This document shows positions 1 to 5,406 of a DNA stretch of 7,586 bases, piece by piece (position 1 is the stretch's first letter; the number at the start of each line of letters is the position of its first letter). Under the pieces are notes generated by a model. It had not been told where the DNA came from, did no database searches, and saw only the letters and a program-made list of their open reading frames with translations. The DNA is from Verrucomicrobiota bacterium (GTDB taxonomy: Bacteria > Verrucomicrobiota > Verrucomicrobiia > Opitutales > Seribacteraceae). A program made the translations under genes and the position numbers. The stretch lies in NCBI GenBank assembly GCA_030830145.1, contig JAURNO010000087.1, forward strand, positions 1 to 7,586, in the 5' to 3' direction.

Positions 1-761
1 CTACGGAGCACTACGGCCCGGGCTGGAGCCGTTTCCTCCCCGGGTTGCTCGAAAAAGCCGAGATCGAGGTAACGCAGGCGACCGGTCCATTTCAGGTTGT
101 CGGGCAAAACGACGGGTGCCTTCACGATGCCCGTGCAATAAGTAAAATCAGCCCGCAGGGCATCCTCGACCTGCTCATCACCGATGCCGGTGGGCATGTC
201 CACGGCGGCCCGCACGGCGATTTCCTCAAAGCCGTTGATGGCTTTCACCCAGTCTCCCAGCGGTTCACGCAGAGGCAGACTGGCCTGCATCCCGAGCAGG
301 CCGTCGATAGATGCATCGAACCCGCGTTCGCCGGATTGTTCGACCATGGTTTTTCTCAGGGAATCGATTCCATCCGCTTCGTTGGCGGGAGGCATTTCCT
401 CGATCCGCTTGGCGGCCAATTCCAAGAGCTCGGTCCGGGCCCGTTGGGTATGCGGACGGCACTCGTCCCATGAACAAAGGGGCCAAACCACGGCCCGGGC
501 GGTTGGGATAGTCCGGAGCATCCGCTTGGCCGCAAGGAGGGCGTCGCCCCCATTGTGCCCTTTGCCGACCAAGACCAAGATTCTGGGCCGGGGACGAATG
601 GTACGGAGTTCCCTCATGTCGCGGAGCAAAGAATCTCCGATCGATTCACCGGCTTGGTTCATGACCTGCCATTCGCGTTCTTCGTCGCCTTTGAAGAACG
701 ATTTTTCAAAGGCGAGAGAATCCTCGCAAGAAAGAATGGGGTCGGCGGGCAAAGGGTTCAT
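1..761 (-). CDS. nnrE: NAD(P)H-hydrate epimerase, YjeF N-terminal domain (3' end beyond left edge)
   Basis: The ATG is at 761-759 and the frame stays open to the window edge, giving 253 codons. The product epimerises R-NADHX/NADPHX to the S form so that the damaged cofactor can be repaired by the ADP/ATP-dependent dehydratase. Family landmarks read from the reverse complement are: GKGHNGGDALLAAKRM at residues 66-81, the counterpart of the GxGNNGGDG nucleotide-binding loop; IDGLLGM near 152-158, with D153 as the probable metal/catalytic Asp; VDMPTGI at 187-193, the counterpart of DIPSGL; and a TYCTGIVKAPVVLP stretch at 207-220. The epimerase domain is nearly complete by about residue 237. Because no stop follows in the next 16 codons, the gene may continue into a C-terminal NnrD dehydratase domain, as in bifunctional Nnr, but this cannot be seen. 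The start overlaps the acpS stop as ATGA. The 20 nt upstream lack a Shine-Dalgarno, so translational coupling is likely. Family identity is secure; bifunctionality is unknown. Confidence 0.88.
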   Translation of the reverse strand, partial: MNPLPADPILSCEDSLAFEKSFFKGDEEREWQVMNQAGESIGDSLLRDMRELRTIRPRPRILVLVGKGHNGGDALLAAKRMLRTIPTARAVVWPLCSWDECRPHTQRARTELLELAAKRIEEMPPANEADGIDSLRKTMVEQSGERGFDASIDGLLGMQASLPLREPLGDWVKAINGFEEIAVRAAVDMPTGIGDEQVEDALRADFTYCTGIVKAPVVLPDNLKWTGRLRYLDLGFFEQPGEETAPARAVVLR

Positions 762-1174
762 GAGGAAGAAACAAGAACGACGATGGCCGAGGCGATCGAT
801 TCCAAATGGGTCAGGCTGACAAGGGCTTCGCTTGCCCCCTTTTTCTCGAGCAGGGCCCTCCCCTTTTCGCTGAAACGCAAGAGGGGTTGACCTTGGTCTC
901 CATTCTCCACCTCGGCGTCCAACCATCCGAATTCTTTGCCAAACCCCGTTCCGAAGGCCTTGGAAACCGCTTCCTTGGCCGCGAACCGGGCGGCCAAATG
1001 GGGCGCGGGGTCAGCCTTTTCCCGACAATAGGCCTGCTCGGCGGGCGAAAAGATCTTGTTTAGGAAATGGTCCCCGTGCTTATCGAGGGAATCACGGATG
1101 CGGTCTACCTCGATTTGGTCGATCCCCACGCCCACGACGTTGGTTCCCGGAGGAATGGCGGGTAGTTCGCTCAC
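758..1174 (-). CDS. acpS: Holo-[acyl-carrier-protein] synthase
   Basis: This 138-residue protein transfers the 4'-phosphopantetheine arm of CoA to a serine of apo-ACP, switching on fatty-acid synthesis in the cytoplasm. The sequence shows the AcpS signature in order: VGVGIDQIEVDRI at 14-26, with D19 as the expected Mg2+ ligand; RFAAKEAVSKAFGTG at 63-77, with E68 as the second Mg2+ ligand; and VSLTHLESIASAIVVL at 119-134, which retains the conserved histidine (H123). Its length is slightly above the usual 120-130 because of about 12 extra N-terminal residues before the first beta strand. The start is GTG at 1174-1172, overlapping the pdxJ stop as GTGA, with no clear Shine-Dalgarno. Its own stop overlaps the nnrE start as ATGA. 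A pdxJ-acpS pair is also found in enterobacteria, which supports both calls. Confidence 0.95.
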   Translation of the reverse strand: MSELPAIPPGTNVVGVGIDQIEVDRIRDSLDKHGDHFLNKIFSPAEQAYCREKADPAPHLAARFAAKEAVSKAFGTGFGKEFGWLDAEVENGDQGQPLLRFSEKGRALLEKKGASEALVSLTHLESIASAIVVLVSSS

Positions 1175-1917
1175 TCGTTGAGCATCCGGCGCATGGTTTG
1201 GACGGCCTCCGCCAAACCGTTCGAAACCGAACGCGAGATAATGCTGTGACCAATGTTGTACTCGTACACCTGATCGAGAGTCTTGGCCCCTTCGACGTTT
1301 TGGTAATTAATTCCGTGTCCGGCATTGACCCGCAGGCCAAGAGAAACTCCGAGTTCCATGCCCGAACGAAGCGTCCCCAGTTCTTTTTCCCTGTTTTCGG
1401 AATCGAACCAGGCCCGGGCGAAACTCCCGGTATGCAACTCGACCCAGGGGGATTCGATCTCGGCCGAGGCCTCGAGTTGAGCGGGGTCAGGATCGATGAA
1501 CATGCTGGTCGGAATGCCGGCATCCAAAAAAGTCCGCACCACTTCGCGGGAGCGTTCGAGGTTACCCGCTACGTCGAGACCTCCTTCGGTCGTCACTTCC
1601 TTGCGGTTTTCGGGAACCAGGCAAACGCTCTCCGGTTTGAGGGAAAGGGCCAGTTCGACCATTTCCGCAGAAAGGGAGACTTCGAGGTTGAGCCTCGTCT
1701 TTTTGCGCTCGAGGTAGCGTTGCACGTCCTCGACTTGGACATGCCTGCGATCTTCCCGTACGTGCATGGTTATGCCATCCGCACCCGCCTCCTCGGCCAA
1801 CCAGGCCATGGCGGCGGGGTCGGGCTCGACGAAACCGCCGTGGGTATTCGTTTCGTCCCGGTATCGGGCCTGCCGGATGGTCGCTACATGGTCGACGTTG
1901 ACTCCTAGTAAAATCAT
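1171..1917 (-). CDS. pdxJ: Pyridoxine 5'-phosphate synthase
   Basis: This 248-residue TIM-barrel enzyme condenses 1-deoxy-D-xylulose 5-phosphate with 3-amino-2-oxopropyl phosphate to make pyridoxine 5'-phosphate, the last ring-forming step of the DXP-dependent vitamin B6 pathway. Nearly every family signature is present: LGVNVDHVATIRQAR at 4-18, GITMHVREDRRHV at 48-60, LNLEVS at 76-81, CLVPE...TTEGGLDV around 99-116, FIDPD at 140-144, VELHTG at 159-164, VNAGHGINYQNV at 197-208 and NIGHSIISRSV at 221-231. H52, E79 and H201 match the catalytic His, Glu and His of the E. coli enzyme. The length is typical. The ATG lies 25 nt after the rnhB stop. Its leader is A/U-rich and has no Shine-Dalgarno; instead it carries an ACCTCCT run that looks like the 16S rRNA tail. 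The stop overlaps the acpS GTG start by 4 nt. Confidence 0.97.
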   Translation of the reverse strand: MILLGVNVDHVATIRQARYRDETNTHGGFVEPDPAAMAWLAEEAGADGITMHVREDRRHVQVEDVQRYLERKKTRLNLEVSLSAEMVELALSLKPESVCLVPENRKEVTTEGGLDVAGNLERSREVVRTFLDAGIPTSMFIDPDPAQLEASAEIESPWVELHTGSFARAWFDSENREKELGTLRSGMELGVSLGLRVNAGHGINYQNVEGAKTLDQVYEYNIGHSIISRSVSNGLAEAVQTMRRMLNE

Positions 1918-1942
1918 AAGAAGAAATAATCTTAGGAGGTTT

Positions 1943-2710
1943 CTACTCGAAACTCAACTGACTTTGCGGGTCATCTCGTTTTGGTTGCTCGGAACCGGGA
2001 AGAAGGTTTCGGAGGAAGCGCCGGCGGTGAAGGCGGGTCACTCCATTTTCCTTCAGGGCCTTCAGGTGATTGGGTGAACCATAACCCTTGTTGGATGCAA
2101 AATCATAGGCGGGAAACTCTTCCGCAAATTTTCTCATTATCCTGTCACGAGTGACCTTGGCGATCAAGGAACCCATCGCTATGGCAAGCGAGATGGTGTC
2201 TCCCTTGACCAAGCCTTGGTGCTCGTAGGGAAGCCTTTTCATAGGCCTCCCGTCGACCCGCACGACCCATTTTTTATCATCCTCGGATGAACCGGTGGTG
2301 GAAAAAAGATCTTCCTCGGATTTCGGTTCGGGGGACCAAAGACGTTCGCTTTTTGCAGAAACTTCGTCCATCGCCCGCTTCATGGCCAGACAGGTCGCAC
2401 CCACGATATTCTCGGTCTCGATCTCTTCGATCGAAGATTCGCCCGAAGCCCAAAACAATTCGCCCTGCTCGGCCAAGCTCAAGATCACGGTGTAAAGTTT
2501 TTCGCGACGCTCTTCGGCAAATTGCTTGGAGTCGTTCATTTCGGAACAAGCTTTACGATTAGCTGCCTTGAGGAAGAATTCGGCGGGCAAAACTACGGCT
2601 CCGGCCACTACTGGCCCGGCGAGGCATCCGCGACCCGCCTCGTCCACCCCGACGATCCCCAAAGACCGCTTGGCTTCTTTGCGGTCGTAGGTCCAACGAG
2701 GGTTTGCCAT
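1943..2710 (-). CDS. rnhB: Ribonuclease HII with a mid-domain insertion
   Basis: This 255-residue endonuclease cuts the RNA strand of RNA/DNA hybrids and nicks at single ribonucleotides left in DNA. The motifs are GVDEAGRGCLAGPVVAGA at 21-38, NDSKQ at 59-63, VRVDG at 150-154, LVKGDTISLAIAMGSLIAK at 167-185 and NKGYGSPNHLKAL at 207-219, followed by a HRRRF tail. The four active-site acids of the family map to D23, E24, D153 and D171; the spacing of 18 between the last two matches E. coli. Between E24 and D153 there are about 38 more residues than in E. coli, placed at roughly 115-150 and rich in Ser, Glu, Asp and Lys. The ATG at 2710 is the first start codon after the in-frame rnhC stop. The ribosome-binding site overlaps that stop. 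The last residues, QSQLSFE, resemble a short C-terminal interaction motif such as a sliding-clamp (QxxLxF-type) peptide; this is an inference. Confidence 0.95.
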   Translation of the reverse strand: MANPRWTYDRKEAKRSLGIVGVDEAGRGCLAGPVVAGAVVLPAEFFLKAANRKACSEMNDSKQFAEERREKLYTVILSLAEQGELFWASGESSIEEIETENIVGATCLAMKRAMDEVSAKSERLWSPEPKSEEDLFSTTGSSEDDKKWVVRVDGRPMKRLPYEHQGLVKGDTISLAIAMGSLIAKVTRDRIMRKFAEEFPAYDFASNKGYGSPNHLKALKENGVTRLHRRRFLRNLLPGSEQPKRDDPQSQLSFE

Positions 2711-2723
2711 CGAGCTGCCCTGT

Positions 2724-2731
2724 CCCTCCTA
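2724..2731 (-). promoter_or_regulatory. Shine-Dalgarno of rnhB, overlapping the rnhC stop
   Basis: Reading the minus strand, TAGGAGGG contains both the rnhC amber stop (TAG) and a full AGGAGG Shine-Dalgarno. The spacer to the rnhB ATG is 14 nt, longer than the usual 5-9. It is the strongest ribosome-binding site seen in the operon; the other starts have weak or no Shine-Dalgarno sequences. A ribosome terminating on rnhC would sit directly on the rnhB site, so the two are probably coupled. Confidence 0.6.
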
Positions 2732-3712
2732 CTTACGCCACTTCGGATTCCAAGACTTCTTGGCGGGGGGAGTCTTGCCCATCGCCTCGTAGGCAGTCTT
2801 GAAGTGCATTTTGCAAAATTCCCCCATCCGTTCCTCTCCGAATTGTTTGAAAAGCTGAGTTGCAACCTCCTTGGCCTGAGCTCCGGACCCCTTGGGGATG
2901 GATCGGCCAGCCAGTTCTTCGAGCTTTTTCATCTGCTGGAGCCAAGTGGCCCGGGCAATGACCGAAGCCGCGGCGACGACCGGATCTTCCTCTGCCTTGG
3001 TTCTCATTTGCAGATCGAACCCCGTACCTTCAACATATTTCTGGACGAGGGGTTGTTTGGTAAATTGATCAAGTAATCCCCATGCGGGCTTCCTCAGTTC
3101 AAGGGCGTCGTTAAGAGCACGCCCGTGCAACCAAGCGAGCATCTTGTTGAGGTTGTCTCCGAATTTGCCGTAAAGCTCGTTGTATTTGAGCATGCCCGTA
3201 AAGGCGGTCTTGATGACCACTCCCTTGGTCGAGGCGATATGCTTGGCCATCTTGAGGATGGCTCCGTCGGTTATGGTCTTGCTGTCCCGGATACCCGCTT
3301 CCATCCAGGAACGGACCATATCCCCGTCTCCGATCACGCAGGCGGTGACCACGGGTCCGAAAAGATCGCCCTTTCCACTCTCGTCCAGTCCGGCATGAGG
3401 CTCGAACCATTCCGGGTTGTTCACTTCTTCGTACCCGAGGAGAATTTCGCCCGTTACCTCAGGTTCCAGAATGTTGGTCGCGAAATCTTCCGTCCCCCTG
3501 CCCTGCACGACCAGTTTCCCGCTCTCGTAGGCAACAACCTTGACCTGATCGCCATCAAAGGCATGCCGGGCATACTGAACCTCGCGGGTCGGCCAACCGC
3601 GGGAAGAAAGTGCCTGACCGAGCTTATCCAGCTGATCACCCTTTAGTTTTAGGGTGTACATTGATTTTTTCTTTCTTTCCTCACCACCGGAATTTGAAGC
3701 TGCGCTTGCCAT
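2729..3712 (-). CDS. rnhC: Ribonuclease HIII
   Basis: With the ATG at 3712 the protein has 327 residues. It cleaves RNA in RNA/DNA hybrids (R-loops, primers). The N-terminal part (about 18-90) looks like the TBP-like substrate-binding domain found only in RNase HIII, with a YESGKLVVQGRG strand-turn near 62-73. The catalytic domain begins at HAGLDESGKGDLFGPVV (106-122); D110 and E111 are the paired acids of the DESGKGD signature that separates HIII from the DEAGRG of HII. D215 (LLDQF) and D243 (EEDPVVAAASVIA) are candidates for the remaining acids. The C-terminus is basic. The reading frame extends upstream to 3772, but that part would overlap the mutY start and does not look conserved. Starting at 3661, at the second Met before YTLKLKG, is a real alternative. 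No strong Shine-Dalgarno precedes 3712. It is the first gene of the minus-strand operon. Confidence 0.93.
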   Translation of the reverse strand: MASAASNSGGEERKKKSMYTLKLKGDQLDKLGQALSSRGWPTREVQYARHAFDGDQVKVVAYESGKLVVQGRGTEDFATNILEPEVTGEILLGYEEVNNPEWFEPHAGLDESGKGDLFGPVVTACVIGDGDMVRSWMEAGIRDSKTITDGAILKMAKHIASTKGVVIKTAFTGMLKYNELYGKFGDNLNKMLAWLHGRALNDALELRKPAWGLLDQFTKQPLVQKYVEGTGFDLQMRTKAEEDPVVAAASVIARATWLQQMKKLEELAGRSIPKGSGAQAKEVATQLFKQFGEERMGEFCKMHFKTAYEAMGKTPPAKKSWNPKWRK

Positions 3713-3760
3713 AAGCGGGATATATTTGGAAAAGACTTGAAGAAAAAGCAACCGCCAAGC
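3713..3760. promoter_or_regulatory. Divergent rnhC/mutY intergenic region
   Basis: These 48 bp must hold or border the promoters for both the five-gene minus-strand operon and mutY, unless those promoters lie inside the coding ends. An A/T-rich TATATT at 3721-3726 could be a -10 box on the plus strand, but no -35 at proper spacing is convincing. The minus strand reads AAATATATCC here, also only weakly -10-like. The region grows to about 99 bp if rnhC really starts at 3661. Promoter location is an inference from gene layout. Confidence 0.3.
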
Positions 3761-4819
3761 ATGACAACGCAAATTTTAAACCATCCCCTCAAGGATCCCC
3801 AAAGGATTAAGTCCTTTCGGGAAGCCTTGCTGGCTTGGTACGACGATTACAAGCGGGAACTCCCTTGGCGTTCGCAACCGGGTCTTTATAAAACGGTGGT
3901 CTCCGAGTTCATGCTCCAGCAGACTCGGGTTTCAACCGTCCTGCCCTATTTCGAAAGATGGATGAACCTGTTCCCAGATTTTACGGCCTTGGCCCAAGCC
4001 CCCGAGGAAGGGGTGCTTAAGGCATGGGAAGGACTGGGATACTATTCCCGGGCCCGCAATCTGCATAAATTGGCCAGGCAAGTGGATTCATGGGAAACCA
4101 TCCCCGTGGATGCAAAATCCTGGCAGGCGCTTCCGGGGATCGGGCCCTATGTGGCAGCGGCCGTGACCAGCATATCCTTCGGGCAAACCGAAGCGGTCTG
4201 CGACGGGAACGTGGTCCGGGTACTGACCCGTCTCTTTGCCAACGACGAACCCTTCAAGGACGGTGCGACCGCACAGAAGAAACTACGGCCCTTGGCAGCC
4301 GAGCTCCTCGACGCCAACCGTCCGGGAGATTACAACCAGGCAGTGATGGAGCTTGGGGCGACCGTTTGTCACCGACAATCTCCGCTTTGCCTGACTTGTC
4401 CGGTAATCGATCATTGCAAAGGTGGAAAAACGGGAGATTTCGCACGATATCCGAATTTGGCCAAAAAGAAGAAATCCAAGCAAAAGATCACCCGGTACTG
4501 GATCGAATCGGAGGATGGTTTGCTCCTTTGTTCGGCCGCCAAAGGTTCGGCCAGGTTGGCGGGAATCTACGAGTTGCCGGAAAAACTACCCCCTGAACTT
4601 GAAGAGGGTGGCCCTAAAGCCAAGCCCTTGGCGACCAAGAAACGGACCATCGGACAAGTCGACTACGAAGAGGAAATTTTTCGGGTGGAAATACTCAAGA
4701 GCACGAAAAACACCCTGCCCAAGGGTTACCGCTGGGTTCGTTGGGCCGAACTGGACGATCTCACCTTATCCGGGCCCCACCGAAAGTGGATCAAGGAATT
4801 GGGCGGGAATCCCGCCTAG
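3761..4819 (+). CDS. mutY: Adenine DNA glycosylase MutY
   Basis: This 352-residue base-excision repair enzyme removes adenine mispaired with 8-oxoguanine. The N-terminal HhH-GPD domain carries SEFMLQQTRV at 48-57, with the catalytic Glu E49; the helix-hairpin-helix LPGIGPYVAAAV at 124-135; and CDGNVVRVLTR at 147-157, with the catalytic Asp D148. The [4Fe-4S] cluster cysteines are C203, C210, C213 and C219, with the exact C-x6-C-x2-C-x5-C spacing. A linker rich in Lys (234-242) leads to a C-terminal NUDIX-like domain (about 243-350) ending in RWVRWAELDDL and RKWIKEL. The usual FSH-type 8-oxoG-reading loop is not evident: the aligned stretch reads KRTIGQVDYEEE. The ATG at 3761 is preferred; an in-frame TTG at 3737 would add eight Lys-rich residues and overlap the longer rnhC frame. 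The stop overlaps that of the convergent DUF2007-type gene. Confidence 0.95.
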   Translation: MTTQILNHPLKDPQRIKSFREALLAWYDDYKRELPWRSQPGLYKTVVSEFMLQQTRVSTVLPYFERWMNLFPDFTALAQAPEEGVLKAWEGLGYYSRARNLHKLARQVDSWETIPVDAKSWQALPGIGPYVAAAVTSISFGQTEAVCDGNVVRVLTRLFANDEPFKDGATAQKKLRPLAAELLDANRPGDYNQAVMELGATVCHRQSPLCLTCPVIDHCKGGKTGDFARYPNLAKKKKSKQKITRYWIESEDGLLLCSAAKGSARLAGIYELPEKLPPELEEGGPKAKPLATKKRTIGQVDYEEEIFRVEILKSTKNTLPKGYRWVRWAELDDLTLSGPHRKWIKELGGNPA

Positions 4820-4826
4820 GATTTTT
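4800..4826 (+). terminator. Intrinsic terminator of mutY, embedded in its last codons
   Basis: GGCGGG (4802-4807), loop AAT, and CCCGCC (4811-4816) form a perfect six-pair GC stem. One wobble plus one A-T pair can extend it to 4800/4818. A run of five T (4822-4826) follows a few bases later, giving the layout of a rho-independent terminator for plus-strand transcripts. The hairpin lies within the final mutY codons, so the coding end doubles as the terminator stem. On the minus strand the same hairpin is followed by CAATTCC, so it is a weaker terminator for the convergent transcript. Confidence 0.65.
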
Positions 4827-5139
4827 GAGGGTCTTCCTTCGGAGCCTGACAGGACCAACACTCCGTGAAAACTCCGTCCACTTGCTCTTGGCACTTCGGG
4901 CACTCCCACTCTTCCATTGCTTGGGATGGAGCCTGGAAATAATCGGTCAGGATCTGGCGGGCCCGAACGAAGTCCTCGTGATTCAAGACACAAACATTCG
5001 GAAACATGTCGGGAATCGGGACCTCGGTAATGTTCGACCCCGTCCAGTTGCGAAGGACGGTCTGAATGCCTTCGCTTTTAAGAAGTTGGTTCACGAGACC
5101 AACCTTTGCGGAGTCCCAATCTCGAAAAACTTCATGCAT
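4816..5139 (-). CDS. DUF2007-type putative signal-transducing protein with C-terminal zinc ribbon
   Basis: This small acidic protein of 107 residues is predicted to be cytoplasmic. Residues 1-70 fit the DUF2007 family pattern: an ferredoxin-like fold in which a segment like LLKSEGIQTVLRN (19-31) is followed by a strand ending in VCVLNHEDFVRARQILTDYF (49-68). The family is annotated as a putative prokaryotic signal-transducing protein, but no biochemical role is established. Residues 80-97 form a CPKC-x10-CWSC knuckle (C80, C83, C94, C97) that should bind zinc. The ATG at 5139 is the only start in frame, because a stop lies just upstream; there is no obvious Shine-Dalgarno. It sits 18 nt downstream of a short ORF and on the same strand as mpl, so it may be co-transcribed. 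Its TAG overlaps the mutY TAG in a tail-to-tail arrangement. The family call is moderately sure; the function is unknown. Confidence 0.78.
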   Translation of the reverse strand: MHEVFRDWDSAKVGLVNQLLKSEGIQTVLRNWTGSNITEVPIPDMFPNVCVLNHEDFVRARQILTDYFQAPSQAMEEWECPKCQEQVDGVFTECWSCQAPKEDPQKS

Positions 5140-5157
5140 GATAAAGCAAAAGAGACA

Positions 5158-5349
5158 TTATCTAGTTTCGCACACCACCAAGTTCTCCCCCTCCAACTCG
5201 ACGGGATCAAGACCGTATTCTTCGGCTAGTTCACGAGACGAGCCCATCTCCTTCATCACAAAACCACGCGATGCCAAGAAATCATTCATGGCTTGGGGTG
5301 GAAGCCTCCACGAAAAGGGCTTCTTTGCACCAATCCATCCGCGGGTTAA
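5158..5349 (-). pseudogene. Short frame resembling the C-terminal end of a class I SAM-dependent methyltransferase
   Basis: Between mpl and the DUF2007-type gene the minus strand is open from 5349 down to a TAA at 5158-5160. The first ATG is at 5289, giving a 43-residue peptide. The translated stretch KKPFSWRLPPQAMNDFL, then ASRGFVMKEMGSSRELAEEY, then EGENLVVCE reads like the last strands and helices of a class I methyltransferase: an F-x-W strand, an FLxxRGF helix, an ELAxxY helix, and a GENLVV final strand. The peptide has balanced, protein-like composition, unlike an antisense shadow. An in-frame TGA at 5350-5352 cuts the homologous part from anything upstream, and mpl ends at 5407, so the SAM-binding core is absent. 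It is either a decayed, truncated gene or an independent small protein starting at 5289. The methyltransferase likeness is from memory of family patterns, not an alignment. Confidence 0.4.
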
Positions 5350-5406
5350 TCAACCCACTTCGGGGCTGAAACCCAATTCCGCCCTCCGGCCATTCGATCA
5401 TGAGGG

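Noticed and set aside
184..819. A 211-codon Arg/Ser-rich plus-strand frame
   Set aside because: It is antisense to nnrE, which carries clear YjeF-N motifs. Ser/Arg-rich composition is typical of a shadow frame.
1198..1908. A 236-codon plus-strand open frame
   Set aside because: It is antisense to pdxJ, whose motifs are unmistakable. The long open frame reflects codon bias of the real gene.
3713..3772. A 20-codon N-terminal extension of RNase HIII
   Set aside because: It would overlap the start of the divergent mutY gene, and residues such as MRCHAWRLLF do not fit the family. The Met at 3712 or 3661 is more plausible.
5343..5356. Hairpin GGGTT-AATC-AACCC as a possible mpl terminator
   Set aside because: It has only five pairs and no T-run on either side, so it is too weak to call.
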